Positions 1 through 8,663 of a DNA stretch of 64,000 nucleotides are shown here, in pieces. Each line of letters opens with the position of its first letter. Position 1 is the stretch's first letter. Below the pieces are notes generated by a model that saw only the letters and a list, made by a program, of their open reading frames with translations, was not told the DNA's origin and did no database searches. The stretch lies in NCBI RefSeq assembly GCF_001580015.1, contig NZ_LSZQ01000042.1, forward strand, positions 1-64,000. The letters are read 5' to 3'. The stretch is from Cephaloticoccus primus. GTDB taxonomy: Bacteria > Verrucomicrobiota > Verrucomicrobiia > Opitutales > Opitutaceae. A program made the position numbers and the translations under genes.

Positions 1-267
1 AGGACCTTCCCCTGTCGCTTCGCGACAGGAGAGGAAGCCTGAATCGCGGATGGAGTGGAAACCCATTTGGGCGATTTTCGTTGGTTAACCGGTAAACGCG
101 GTTCTAGCGCGGCCCAACAAGGCCGCGCCCATAAAATCGGTCAACGACCGCCCGACCGGAGGTCGGGTATCCTCTTACTGTGCGGTTTGCTTGGCGGGCG
201 GAACGCCCGCCAAGCAAACCGCACAGTAAATGGGTGCAGGCACCGCCTGCCGCTGCCCGCGTAGGGC
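1..267. repeat. Dispersed hairpin-rich intergenic repeat, copy 1
   Basis: This is one of three related intergenic elements (others near 4535-4740 and 22672-22901). All end in the same GCGTAGGGC sequence close to the 3' end of a leftward gene. Hairpins in order: CCTGTCGC-TTC-GCGACAGG (11-29), CGGTC-AAC-GACCG (138-150), CCCGACC-GGA-GGTCGGG (151-167), and a perfect inverted repeat with 26-base arms and a GAA loop (175-229), followed by a GGTGCAGGCACC stem. The right end lies about 36 bases from the stop codon of the leftward dedA-like gene. The left edge may extend beyond the window. I see no coding potential; short open frames here only read through the palindrome. Confidence 0.75.
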
Positions 268-302
268 CGCCTCTCACGCGCAGTGGAGTTGCCTTCGTTG
301 CT

Positions 303-974
303 TCAGATTGCGGCTGCTTTTTCGCGGCGCGCGCGGCGCCATGCCTGGCAAGCCTCCACCACCATCGGGATGACCGACAGCACGATGATTGCGAGGATCA
401 CCAGTTTGAAGTTGCGCTGAATGAACGGCTGTGAGCCGAAGAGAAATCCTGCGTAGGTGAAGAAGTACACCCACGCGAAACCGCCGATCACGTTGTACGC
501 CATGAAGTGCCGGTAGCTCATCTGCCCGACACCGGCGACGAAGGGGATGAAGGTGCGGACGATGGGCACGAAACGTGCGAGGATGATTGCGCGGCCGCCG
601 TAGCGCTCGAAAAACGCATGGGCGCGCTCAAGGTGTTTTTTGCGCAGAAAAATCGAGTCCTCGCGCTTGAAAACCGCCGGGCCGATCTTTGCGCCGATCC
701 AGTAGTTGGCGCTGTCACCGGCGACCGCGCAGGCCCACAGCAGCAGCGCGAGCAAGTGCACGTTGAGCTGGCTTTCAACTGGGGAGGCGAGCGCCCCGGC
801 TGCGAAGAGCAGCGAATCGCCCGGCAGGAAAGGCGTCACCACCAAGCCCGTTTCCGCAAAAACGATCAGCGCCAAAACCGCGTAGGTGCCCGTTCCGTAC
901 TGCTCTACGATTTCCTTCAGGTGGACGTCGATATGGAGGATGAAGTCGATCAGGTGCTTAACGGCATCAATCAT
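303..974 (-). CDS. DedA family membrane protein (VTT/SNARE-associated domain)
   Basis: A 223-residue integral membrane protein of the DedA family. Family members act at the inner membrane and are linked to undecaprenyl-phosphate or phosphatidyl lipid flipping and envelope homeostasis. The signature ETGLVVTPFLPGDSLL (residues 41-56) carries the conserved acidic residues E41 and D53. RFVPIVRTFIPFVAG (134-148) supplies the two conserved arginines R134 and R140, matching the E39/D51/R130/R136 pattern of E. coli YqjA. Several hydrophobic segments follow, and the C-terminal tail is basic. Length is normal. The gene stands alone; copy 1 of the dispersed repeat follows its stop. The exact transported lipid cannot be told from sequence. 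Confidence 0.85.
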   Translation of the reverse strand: MIDAVKHLIDFILHIDVHLKEIVEQYGTGTYAVLALIVFAETGLVVTPFLPGDSLLFAAGALASPVESQLNVHLLALLLWACAVAGDSANYWIGAKIGPAVFKREDSIFLRKKHLERAHAFFERYGGRAIILARFVPIVRTFIPFVAGVGQMSYRHFMAYNVIGGFAWVYFFTYAGFLFGSQPFIQRNFKLVILAIIVLSVIPMVVEACQAWRRARREKAAAI

Positions 975-1222
975 GACGGAGTGGACAGGCGGTATTGGAA
1001 AAAGTGGCGTGAGCGGGTGTGCGCTTGGACTCGAAAAAGCGAAAGGGGCCCAGTCCGCGCGAGCCCCCGCCCGCTGTCAACGGGCCTGCGTCAGTGCGTA
1101 CGACTATTTACGCTGCACCAACTGCACCTGCGCCTTCGCCGCTGACTTTCATCGCGGCTCCAAACCAAGAAACCGCGAGCGCATTGAAAATGAGTGGAGC
1201 TTTGGATTAGGGCAGCGTGTAC
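975..1222. other. Intergenic spacer, dedA-like gene to pnp terminator
   Basis: The spacer between the dedA-like start and pnp holds the pnp terminator at its far end. The remaining roughly 250 bases show no gene I can recognise: short open frames on both strands have no family resemblance and no ribosome site. It should contain the leftward promoter for the dedA-like gene, but I see no clear -35/-10 pair. Confidence 0.4.
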
Positions 1223-1256
1223 GAAAAAGCCGCGGCGGGAATTCCCGTCGCGGCTC
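1223..1256 (-). terminator. Intrinsic terminator of pnp
   Basis: Read on the minus strand, a 12-base stem (AGCCGCGACGGG / CCCGCCGCGGCT, one mismatch) with an AATT loop is followed by TTTTTCG. It lies about 90 bases beyond the pnp stop, as expected for a rho-independent terminator. Confidence 0.85.
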
Positions 1257-1343
1257 GCGGTGAGGAGCGGGCGTGTGTCTTCCGGCACTGCGGTCGGGCT
1301 GGGCCAGCGAACGCGTGTGTGCCGGAAGAATACGTTAACCGGC

Positions 1344-3575
1344 TTACTCGGGCTTGGCCTCTTCGGCGTCAGCTTCGGCGCTCGCGGGTGCTGCGGGCTC
1401 CGCTGCGTCGGCGTCATTCGCGCCGGCCGCCTGGTTTTGCGCTTCGATTTCGGCGAGGGCGGCCTTGCGGCTGAGCCGCACTTTTTTGCTGCGCTCGTCG
1501 ATGCCGATGCACTTGACGGTGATCGAGTCGCCGACCTTGACGACGTCCTCGGTGCGGCGCACGCGGAAGTCCGCCAGCTCCGAGATGTGCACGAGCCCTT
1601 CCTTGCCGGGCATGCACTCGACGAAGGCGCCGAAGTCCTTGGTGCCGGTCACGCGGCCCGTGTAGATCTTGCCCACTTCGATTTGCGAGCCGCCGCCGCA
1701 CAGCGAGTCGATCTCCTGGACGGCGCGGTTCATCGCCTCGGCGTTGTTGGAGTAGATGAAGACCTTTCCGGAGTCGTCGTCGGAGATGTCTACCTGTGCG
1801 CCGGTGGTCTCGACGATGCGGCGGATCGTCTTGCCGCCCGGGCCGATGAGCAGGCCGATCTTTTCGGGGTCGATCTGGATCGTCTGGATGCGCGGGGCAA
1901 AGGCCGAGAGATCGGCGCGCGGTGCGGGCAGCGCGGCGAGCATCGTCTTGAGGATTTCGATACGGGCGTCGCGTGCCTGGTAGATCGCGGTTTTCGCGAT
2001 TTCGAAGGGCAGGCCGTTGATCTTCAGGTCGAGCTGGAAGCCGGTGATGCCCTTGGTCGTGCCCGCGAGCTTGAAGTCCATATCGCCGAAGTGGTCTTCC
2101 TCGCCGAGGATGTCGGTGATGGTGACCCACTTGTCGATGGAGCCGTCGGGCTTGTTGGTGGTCATCAGGCCGCAGGAGATTCCCGCGACAGGCGCGACGA
2201 TAGGCACGCCCGCATCCATGAGCGCGAGGCAGCCGCCGCAGATGGAGGCCATCGAGGTCGAGCCGTTGGAGGAGAGAATCTCCGACACGACACGGATCGA
2301 GTAGGGGAACACATCCTCCGGCGGGAGCACCGGCACGAGCGAGCGCTCGGCGAGCGCGCCGTGGCCGACCTCGCGCCGCCCGGGCGAGCCGTAGCGGCCC
2401 GTCTCACCGACCGAGAAGGGCGGGAAGTTGTAGTGCAGGATAAACGACTTCGAGCTGACGCCGCCGGTCAGTGCGTCGAGGTGCTGTGCTTCCTTGGTCG
2501 GCCCCAGCGTGGTGATGGCGATGTTCTGCGTGTCGCCGCGCTGAAAGCTGGCCGAGCCGTGCACGCGCGGGAGCACGCCGACCGCCGCGCTGAGCGGGCG
2601 CAGCGATTTCGCGTCGCGCTTGTCGGCGCGGATGCCGCGCTCAAGGACGGTCTTTCGGTAGGCCTTGTACTGGAGCTCCTCGAAGACGATTGCGACATCG
2701 GCCTCGGTAAACTTGTCGGCACCGAGCTCGGCGGTCAGGGCCGCGATGGCCTCTTCCTTTAGTGCTTTGATGTTCGCCGCGCGGACGGCCTTTTCGTGAC
2801 CGAAAATCGCCTCGCTCACGCGCGCCTCGCTGGCGACGCGTTCGATGATGGCGCGGGCTTCGTCGGTGGCCTTCACGAGCGGGAAGGTCGCCTTCGGTTT
2901 ACCGGCGATGAGGACGAGCTCCTTGATGGCCGCGAGGATCGGCTGGATCGCCTTGTGGCCAAACTCCAGCGCCTCGATGAAGCGCTCTTCGCCGATCTGA
3001 TCGGCCGAGCCCTCGATCATGAGCATGTCGCTCTCGGTGCCCACGTAGATGAGGTCGAGCGTGCTCTGGAACATCTGGTCAATGGTGGGGTTGGCCACGA
3101 ACTGGCCGTCGATCTCGGCGACGCGCACGCAGGCGATCGGGCCCGCCCACGGGATGTCGGAAATCGCGAGTGCGGCGGAGGCGCCGTTTACCATCGAGAT
3201 GTCCGCGTCGTTGATCTGGTCGGCCGACATGAGCTGGCCGATGATCTGGACCTCGTTGAGAAAGCCTGCCGGAAAAAGCGGCCGACAAGGGCGGTCGCAG
3301 AGGCGCGAGGTGAGGATTTCCTTTTCGCTGGGGCGGCCTTCGCGCTTGAAGTAACCGCCCGGGAAACGGCCCGCGGCGGCGTACTTTTCGCGGTAGTCCA
3401 CGGTGAGCGGGAACCAGTCCTGCCCGGGCTTGATGGTTTGGGCGACGCAGGCGGTGACGAGGACGTTGGTCTCGCCCACGCAGACGTTGACTGCGCCGTT
3501 GGCGAGTCCGGCGTAAGTGCCGGTGGAGAAGGTGATCCCGAGGCCGGGCACCGTGACGTTATGCTTCTGATTCAT
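1344..3575 (-). CDS. pnp: Polyribonucleotide nucleotidyltransferase (PNPase)
   Basis: PNPase degrades RNA phosphorolytically from the 3' end and is a core degradosome exonuclease. The 743-residue protein has the usual layout: a first RNase PH domain with the [13 protein letters not shown] segment (about 75-87), a helical linker, a second RNase PH domain, a KH domain with [15 protein letters not shown] (about 570-585), and an S1 domain beginning [15 protein letters not shown] (about 640). A short Ala/Glu-rich acidic tail follows the S1 domain. It lies downstream of rpsO in the same direction, the classic rpsO-pnp arrangement, with hairpins between that could serve as terminator or processing and autoregulation sites. 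Confidence 0.97.
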   Translation of the reverse strand: MNQKHNVTVPGLGITFSTGTYAGLANGAVNVCVGETNVLVTACVAQTIKPGQDWFPLTVDYREKYAAAGRFPGGYFKREGRPSEKEILTSRLCDRPCRPLFPAGFLNEVQIIGQLMSADQINDADISMVNGASAALAISDIPWAGPIACVRVAEIDGQFVANPTIDQMFQSTLDLIYVGTESDMLMIEGSADQIGEERFIEALEFGHKAIQPILAAIKELVLIAGKPKATFPLVKATDEARAIIERVASEARVSEAIFGHEKAVRAANIKALKEEAIAALTAELGADKFTEADVAIVFEELQYKAYRKTVLERGIRADKRDAKSLRPLSAAVGVLPRVHGSASFQRGDTQNIAITTLGPTKEAQHLDALTGGVSSKSFILHYNFPPFSVGETGRYGSPGRREVGHGALAERSLVPVLPPEDVFPYSIRVVSEILSSNGSTSMASICGGCLALMDAGVPIVAPVAGISCGLMTTNKPDGSIDKWVTITDILGEEDHFGDMDFKLAGTTKGITGFQLDLKINGLPFEIAKTAIYQARDARIEILKTMLAALPAPRADLSAFAPRIQTIQIDPEKIGLLIGPGGKTIRRIVETTGAQVDISDDDSGKVFIYSNNAEAMNRAVQEIDSLCGGGSQIEVGKIYTGRVTGTKDFGAFVECMPGKEGLVHISELADFRVRRTEDVVKVGDSITVKCIGIDERSKKVRLSRKAALAEIEAQNQAAGANDADAAEPAAPASAEADAEEAKPE

Positions 3576-3779
3576 TCTATTCGGATACGGATATGGTGTA
3601 GTGCTGCGGATGAATACTCGGGCGGGGCAGCAGCACTACGAACTGCGGCCCGGCCGAGGGAGCTCAGCGGCCTTCAATCGTGCGCGATTAAAAAAAATCG
3701 CGTGTTGAAACGCCGGAGCCGGATGCATCGGGGGCTCGCGCGCCTTTTGGGGAAAAGGGAGGCAACTGGCCCGATGCGG
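3576..3779 (-). promoter_or_regulatory. pnp leader with perfect CGCGATT hairpin
   Basis: The untranslated stretch upstream of pnp contains a perfect inverted repeat CGCGATT (3683-3689) / AATCGCG (3696-3702) around an A-rich loop. PNPase leaders in other bacteria carry hairpins cut by RNase III for autoregulation, so this is a reasonable candidate for a control stem. That role is inference. No other gene is visible here. Confidence 0.4.
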
Positions 3780-3863
3780 AAAAAACGAAAGCCCCCGGGT
3801 TGTATGCGGGGGAGGGGATAATGAGAAAGGGCGCCCCGCACTCGAATCGGCGGGCCGCCCTTT
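3780..3863 (-). terminator. Two tandem hairpins downstream of rpsO
   Basis: On the minus strand after the rpsO stop, the first stem is AAAGGGCG / CGCCCTTT (3856-3863 with 3826-3833). The second is CCCCCG / CGGGGG (3807-3812 with 3792-3797), followed by CTTTCGTTTTTT. The second has the look of an intrinsic terminator. Together they may end the rpsO transcript or tune read-through into pnp. Confidence 0.7.
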
Positions 3864-3877
3864 GCTTAAAAAAATGC

Positions 3878-4141
3878 TTAGCGGCGCAGGTGCAGCTTTT
3901 GCAGCAGCTCGGTGTACTTCGCCAACTCGTGGCGCTTCACATAGTCGAGCAGCTTGCGGCGACGCGCGGCCATCTGGAGCAGCCCGCGGCGCGAGTGAAA
4001 GTCCTTGCGGTGCGTGCGCAGGTGCTCGGTCAGGTGGTTGATCCGGGCAGTCAGCAGGGCGATCTGGACTTCGGAGGAGCCGGTGTCCTTTTCGTGGGTT
4101 TTGAACTCAGCGATGATTTCGGGTTTGGAGACGGTAGACAT
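3878..4141 (-). CDS. rpsO: 30S ribosomal protein S15
   Basis: S15 binds 16S rRNA in the central domain of the small subunit and starts platform assembly. The 87-residue product is the usual length and carries the family core: [22 protein letters not shown] followed closely by a helical [20 protein letters not shown] region. The start ATG at 4141 was chosen over an upstream in-frame start because residues before [13 protein letters not shown] match nothing in S15. pnp follows in the same direction after two hairpins. Confidence 0.97.
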   Translation of the reverse strand: MSTVSKPEIIAEFKTHEKDTGSSEVQIALLTARINHLTEHLRTHRKDFHSRRGLLQMAARRRKLLDYVKRHELAKYTELLQKLHLRR

Positions 4142-4534
4142 GATTTTGTGGTTTGTTTTCTCACGACCATTTGGGAGCCGCACTCTCTGGAAGAAAGCCG
4201 CTCCGTGACGCCCGCTCCCCGCGCCGCACCTCACGACCGAAATCGCGGAGGAGCCGCAAGCGGTTTGCCAGCGTCACCGTTTTTGCCCCGACAGGAGGTC
4301 GGAGCAGTCGTGGTGGGAGCCCGCAACCAAACGAGCCCTCACTAACGCAAGCCGCCGACAACACCGCCCGCCGCCCCCCAGCGCAAGCGCGTTATTCGGA
4401 TTTTCACCCGCGCGCCTCTACCTACAAAAGACTCCACTACGCGTGGGGCGGTGGCGGGTCGCCACTTCCATTTAATTTGGGAATCGGCTCCGTCGCTGCG
4501 CGACGAAGCACGATTCCCAAATTTACATGAAACT
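4142..4534. other. Intergenic region upstream of rpsO with nested hairpins
   Basis: This region holds no recognisable gene. Close to the repeat it has GTGGCG-GGT-CGCCAC (4451-4465) and a long nested hairpin: AATTTGGGAATCG (4474-4486) pairs perfectly with CGATTCCCAAATT (4511-4523), and inside it CGTCGC-TGC-GCGACG (4491-4505) pairs again. A CCGAC/GTCGG stem also lies near 4288-4301. The rpsO promoter should be here but no convincing hexamers stand out. Confidence 0.5.
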
Positions 4535-4740
4535 CCCCCTGTCGCGTTGCGACTGGGCTTGAAGCATCAAATGCGAATGGGGCGGAAACCCATTGGGGCG
4601 AGGTGAAACGATTTGTCGGTAAATCACCGATTAATGGTCGGGACCTTTCTACTGTGCGGTTTGCTTGGCGGGCGGAACGCCCGCCAAGCAAACCGCACAG
4701 TAAATGGGTGCAGGCACCGCCTGCCGCCGCCCGCGTAGGG
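4535..4740. repeat. Dispersed hairpin-rich intergenic repeat, copy 2
   Basis: Second copy of the element seen at the window start. It shares the left hairpin (GTCGC-GTT-GCGAC), the GCGGAAACCCATTGGGGCGA block, the large perfect inverted repeat with a GAA loop (about 4650-4674 and 4678-4702) and the terminal GGTGCAGGCACC...GCGTAGGGC end. The last 90 or so bases are almost identical to copy 1. The middle is shorter and has lost the CCCGACC-GGA-GGTCGGG stem. The right end is about 10 bases from the tsaE stop codon. Confidence 0.75.
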
Positions 4741-4749
4741 CAGCCCTTG

Positions 4750-5223
4750 CTATCGCTCTGCGTGGCTGTGCAGGCGGATGCTGTGGCTGTGGTCGGCGGG
4801 GTTGATGGATAGCGTGAGGTGCTGGGTGCTGGCGGGGAGCCAGTCGGCGATTTTTTCCGGCCACTCGATGGCGAGGATCCAGGGAGAGATGAGGAAGTCT
4901 TCGAGCAGCAGGGCTTCGACCTCGGCGGCGGTTTCGATCCGGTAGGCGTCGAGGTGCAGGAGCGTGCGCGGCGGCTGCCCCTCCGCGACGCTGCGGTAGA
5001 GGCTGTAGAGCGAAAAGGTCGGGCTGGTGACGGGCTCGCGAATGCCGAGGCCGCGCGCGAGGCCGCGGACGAAGGTCGTCTTGCCCACGCCGAGGTCGCC
5101 GTGCAGGGCGAGCGTGGTGTCGGGCGGCAGCGTCCGGGCGAAGGCCGCAGCGGCGGCTTCGCAGGCTTCGGCGCTGTGGGTGACGAGGCCCGCGCGGAGT
5201 TTCTCACAGATGCTCGTAGCCAT
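4750..5223 (-). CDS. tsaE: tRNA threonylcarbamoyladenosine biosynthesis ATPase TsaE
   Basis: TsaE is the ATPase that, with TsaB and TsaD, drives formation of the t6A modification at position 37 of ANN-decoding tRNAs. The 157-residue protein has the Walker A loop GDLGVGKTT (42-50), the TSPTFSLY segment after it, HLDAYR and the EWPEK motif, all typical of the family and in order. Length is normal. It is the last gene of the pyrB-pyrC-protease-thiL-tsaE operon; its start overlaps the end of thiL by 20 bases, suggesting translational coupling. Copy 2 of the dispersed repeat begins right after the stop. Confidence 0.93.
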   Translation of the reverse strand: MATSICEKLRAGLVTHSAEACEAAAAAFARTLPPDTTLALHGDLGVGKTTFVRGLARGLGIREPVTSPTFSLYSLYRSVAEGQPPRTLLHLDAYRIETAAEVEALLLEDFLISPWILAIEWPEKIADWLPASTQHLTLSINPADHSHSIRLHSHAER

Positions 5224-6142
5224 GATAATCCTCCAGGTTGAGCGCGCCCGCCTCGCGCGTTCCGGCTTGGGTAAAGTGGCCGAGCCGCGTCAGCCGCGTC
5301 TTGGGAAACGCCTCGCGCCAGCGTCGCTCGAAGTCCGCCGTGCGCGCACTCGCCGAGAGGCTGAAGATCAGCTCGTAGTCCTCGCCACCGCAGACCGCCG
5401 AGCGGAGATCGGCGCCGCGCCGCAGTGGAAGCCGCCCGGGGAAAATCTGTGCGCTGAGTGGCTGCTGGCCCGTCTCCAGCGCTTTAAGGTCTTTGGCGAG
5501 GCCGTCGCTGATATCGATCATCGAATGCACGGCGCGTTGGCGCGCCAGCCAGGCGCCCTCGGCCAGCCGCGGCGTGAAGCGGTAGTGGTGCCCGGTGCCA
5601 AGCGTGTTGCCGAGCTCTCCTGTGACGTAAATCGCGTCGCCTTCGCGCGCGCCACGGCGGGTGAGGATGCGGCCGCCGCGCGCGGGATTTCCCAAAAGGG
5701 TGAGGCTCGCCGAGAGGTGCATTTGCGGGGCCTCGGCGATGTCGCCTCCGACGATTGGTACGGCGTAGTGGTGCGCACAGGCGGCGAGCTCGCGGTAAAA
5801 GCCTTCGAGCCAGCGCAGGCTCGTGCGCCGGTCGAGCGTGAGCGCGAGCACGGCGGCAATCGGGACGCCGCCCATCGCGGCCAAGTCGCTGAGGTTGCGC
5901 TTGAGGAGCTTTTGCGCGGTCGCGCGCGGCGACATCGTGTCGTTAAAATGCCCGCCGTAGATCACAGGATCGACGGTGATGAGTCGCGCACTTTTCCCGC
6001 GCGGGAGCACCGCGCAGTCGTCGCCCATGCCGAAGGGCTCCGCCGGCGCGGCGTCGCCCAGCCAGAGCCGGATTTTCTCCAGGAGCCGCGTCTCGCCGAG
6101 GGCGGCGACGGATTCGCCGTGCTTTTCCGTAAAGGGATTCAT
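5204..6142 (-). CDS. thiL: Thiamine-monophosphate kinase
   Basis: ThiL phosphorylates thiamine monophosphate to the active cofactor thiamine diphosphate. The product (312 residues from the chosen start) has the family's GMGDDCAVL metal-binding motif near residue 40, [21 protein letters not shown] and GGEDYELIF. The ATG at 6142 was preferred over one at 6160 because GAGGTG lies about 10 bases upstream and because it removes an overlap with the preceding protease gene. It sits between a CPBP protease and tsaE in one operon. Confidence 0.93.
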   Translation of the reverse strand: MNPFTEKHGESVAALGETRLLEKIRLWLGDAAPAEPFGMGDDCAVLPRGKSARLITVDPVIYGGHFNDTMSPRATAQKLLKRNLSDLAAMGGVPIAAVLALTLDRRTSLRWLEGFYRELAACAHHYAVPIVGGDIAEAPQMHLSASLTLLGNPARGGRILTRRGAREGDAIYVTGELGNTLGTGHHYRFTPRLAEGAWLARQRAVHSMIDISDGLAKDLKALETGQQPLSAQIFPGRLPLRRGADLRSAVCGGEDYELIFSLSASARTADFERRWREAFPKTRLTRLGHFTQAGTREAGALNLEDYHGYEHL

Positions 6143-6156
6143 GGGTGGCTCACACC

Positions 6157-7032
6157 TCACATGCCGACGCCGCCGAGGATCATGAGGATCGTATTGAGGT
6201 TAAAGAGCGCGTGGGCGAGGATGGGCACGGCGAGCGTGCCGCTGCGCTCGTAGGCGAGTGCGAAGATCAGGCCGAGGACGGCGAGCGGCGCAAAGCTCGC
6301 GAGGTTGGCATGCAGCGCGGCAAAGAGCAGCGCGGGCAGCGCGAGCGCGACCCAGCGCGGCGCACGGGTGCGCAGGTAGCGGAAAAGCCCCGCGCGAAAG
6401 ATCAGCTCCTCGGTGAGCGGAGCGAGAACGACCGCCAGAAACGTCATGCTGCCGAGCAGCAGCGGCGAGTCCGCCTCGGCAAAGAGGTCGACGAGGTCTT
6501 GCGCCTGATAGTCGATGTGGAGCAGGTGCAGGAGCCCTTGCCAAAGCAGCGCAGTCGCACCCACGACGGGGAGCGCGATCAACTCGCAGCCGATGCCTTT
6601 TCGCAAAACGCCAGCCGGGCTTACCCCCGCCGCTACCGCCGCGGCGGCAGGCTTTTCCCTTTTGTGGAGCAGGCGGCGAAAAAAACACACGCCGCCGAGC
6701 ATCCCGCCTTGAAACGCGCCGCCGAGGAAGAGCATCGCCATGTCGGAGGCATGTGCCGCTTCGCCGCCGGTGCTGATTCCCGTGGGCGAGATCCCGCCCA
6801 GCCGCAGGCAGAGCAGGGCGAGCGCCTGGCCGAGTACTCCGCCGACGATCACACAAAACAGGAACAGGAAAAACCCCGAGGCCGAGATGTCCCAGTGCAG
6901 CACGGTGTCTGCACGTTTGCGCGCGGCGGCGGCCTCGCTCCTCGCTTTGGCTGAGAGGCCGTAGCGCCAGAGCAGCGCGAGTCCCGCGAGGCCGAGCGCG
7001 CTCGCGATTGTGGTAACGATTTCCGGGCGCAT
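6157..7032 (-). CDS. CPBP family intramembrane glutamic endopeptidase
   Basis: A polytopic membrane protein of about 291 residues in the CPBP (CAAX protease / bacteriocin-processing, formerly Abi) family. Motif 1 is LTEELIFRAGLFRYL with the catalytic Glu-Glu pair near 208-209. Motif 2 is FAALHANL and motif 3 is ILAHALFN, each bringing the expected histidine. At least six hydrophobic stretches are visible. Family roles include prenyl-protein processing, bacteriocin self-immunity and anti-sigma factor cleavage; the substrate here is unknown. An ATG at 7032 or a GTG at 7035 could start it; the pyrC stop abuts the GTG directly, so expression is coupled to pyrimidine genes. Confidence 0.85.
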   Translation of the reverse strand: MRPEIVTTIASALGLAGLALLWRYGLSAKARSEAAAARKRADTVLHWDISASGFFLFLFCVIVGGVLGQALALLCLRLGGISPTGISTGGEAAHASDMAMLFLGGAFQGGMLGGVCFFRRLLHKREKPAAAAVAAGVSPAGVLRKGIGCELIALPVVGATALLWQGLLHLLHIDYQAQDLVDLFAEADSPLLLGSMTFLAVVLAPLTEELIFRAGLFRYLRTRAPRWVALALPALLFAALHANLASFAPLAVLGLIFALAYERSGTLAVPILAHALFNLNTILMILGGVGM

Positions 7033-7035
7033 CAC

Positions 7036-8484
7036 TTACTCGCTTCTTCCGGCATCGGCCGTGATGCGGCCCTGGTCGTAGACGACTTTACCGGCGCAGA
7101 TCGTGGTGTGCACGCGGCCCGTGAGCTCCTGCCCATCCCACGGCGAGTTCTGCGATTTGCTGAACCCGCGCGCCGTCTCGTAGCGCCATTTTTCGTCGGG
7201 GGCGAAGAGGCAGATGTCGGCCGGCGCGCCCGCCGCGAGCGTGCCCGCGCCGTCGTGCAGCTTGAGGACTCCGGCAGGGCGGCGCGTCATTAGATCAATG
7301 ACTTCGAGCAGCGGCATGCCCGCCTCGCGATGGAGCACGGAGAGCGTGATCGGCAGCGAGGTTTCGAGCCCGAGGATGCCGAAGGGCGCGTGGTCAAACT
7401 CGCGGTCTTTCTCGTAGTTGGCGTGTGGCGCGTGGTCGGTGGCGATGGCGTCGATGGTGCCGTCCTTCAGGCCGGCGATGAGCGCCTGGCGGTCGGCCTC
7501 GGTGCGCAGCGGCGGGTTCATTTTGAAGTTCGTGTTGTAGCCGCCGAGCGCTTCGTCGGTGAGCGCGATGTGGTGCGGCGTGGCCTCGCCGGTGACGCGG
7601 ATCCCGCGCGCCTTGGCGGCGCGCAGCAGCTCGACCGAGTACGCGCTGGTGAGGTGCTGCATGTGCACGTGCGCGCCGGTGTAGAGCGAGAGGATGATGT
7701 TGCGCGCGACGATGATGTCCTCCGCCGCGTTGGGCCAGCCGCGCAGGCCGAGGCGTGTAGAGACCTCGCCCTCGTTCATCACCGCACCTGCGGTGAGCGC
7801 GTGGTCCTGGCAATGGTCGAGCAGCGGCAGGTCGAACATCTTGGCGTACTCGCAGGCGCGGCGCATGATCTCGTTACTCTGCACGCAATCGCCATCGTCG
7901 GTGATCGCGACGACGCCCGCGCGCGCGAGCGAGCCGATGGGGGCGAGCGTCTCGCCCTTCATGCCGACCGTGATGCAGCCCGTCGGGTAAACGCGGATGA
8001 CCGAGTCGCGCTTTATCGCATCGTGGATGAGCTGGATCGTGGCGGGATTGTCGCCGGGCGGCGTGGTGTTCGCCATGCAAACGACGCTGGTGAAGCCGCC
8101 CGCTGCCGCGGCGCGGGAGCCTGTGCCGATGGTTTCCTTGTGGAGCTGTCCGGGCTCGCGCAGGTGCACCTGGATGTCGATCAAGCCCGGGCAGGCGACG
8201 AGGCCGCCCGCGTCGATTTTTCGCGCGGCAGCCTTGTCGGCAGCAGACAGCGAGTCGACGAAGCAGCCGTCCTTGACGAAAATCTCGCCCGCCGCGTCGC
8301 GCTGCGCGGCGGGGTCAATGATCCGCGCGTTCGCTATCCAAAGCAGCGAAGGAGCGGGCGAGGTGGAGGACGCGGGAGAGGCAGGGTGGGGCGGGAGGGC
8401 GGAGCGGGAGGGCGTAGTAGTGTTCACGAGGACTTGAGTTTGGAGCTCCGGCTTTTTCGGGCGCGGTCGGCGCGGAGTGGGCAC
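7036..8484 (-). CDS. pyrC: Dihydroorotase
   Basis: Dihydroorotase closes carbamoyl aspartate to dihydroorotate, the third step of UMP synthesis. The protein is an amidohydrolase with the LIDIQVHLREPG metal motif (103-114), a TDDGD segment, GEATPHHIAL, FKMNPPLRTEADR and the catalytic ATDHAPH. The first histidine of the usual HxH pair is Gln (Q105). About 46 Pro/Ser/Ala-rich residues precede the first conserved strand, so the real start may be later; a GTG at 8427 is an alternative to the GTG used here. It follows pyrB by 179 bases in the same operon. Confidence 0.93.
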   Translation of the reverse strand: MPTPRRPRPKKPELQTQVLVNTTTPSRSALPPHPASPASSTSPAPSLLWIANARIIDPAAQRDAAGEIFVKDGCFVDSLSAADKAAARKIDAGGLVACPGLIDIQVHLREPGQLHKETIGTGSRAAAAGGFTSVVCMANTTPPGDNPATIQLIHDAIKRDSVIRVYPTGCITVGMKGETLAPIGSLARAGVVAITDDGDCVQSNEIMRRACEYAKMFDLPLLDHCQDHALTAGAVMNEGEVSTRLGLRGWPNAAEDIIVARNIILSLYTGAHVHMQHLTSAYSVELLRAAKARGIRVTGEATPHHIALTDEALGGYNTNFKMNPPLRTEADRQALIAGLKDGTIDAIATDHAPHANYEKDREFDHAPFGILGLETSLPITLSVLHREAGMPLLEVIDLMTRRPAGVLKLHDGAGTLAAGAPADICLFAPDEKWRYETARGFSKSQNSPWDGQELTGRVHTTICAGKVVYDQGRITADAGRSE

Positions 8485-8663
8485 CGCTTGTGGGGCGGGC
8501 GCGCTGCACGTTGCCCTTGGGGCCGGAGCGGTGGTTATCGGTTTTTAGTTAAAAGGGAGGTGAGGGCGTGAGTGCCGAGGCGGTGTGTAAGGCTGCGAAG
8601 CGCGGCTGGTTTGGCAGTGGGCGAGTGGGATCGGCACCTGATTGACGATCTTCGCGGTACTTA

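Noticed and set aside
180-434. Short protein encoded across the palindromic repeat
   Set aside because: The same peptide appears in repeat copies 1 and 2 only because the DNA palindrome is shared; it has no ribosome site and runs into dedA antisense sequence.
1019-1210. Small protein gene between the dedA-like gene and pnp
   Set aside because: No start context, no family resemblance and biased Pro/Ala/Thr composition typical of chance frames in GC-rich DNA.
1194-2762. Long open frame opposite pnp
   Set aside because: It is antisense to a complete, highly conserved pnp gene and exists because high GC leaves few stop codons. The same applies to other long frames opposite smc, ispE, ptsI and pyrC.
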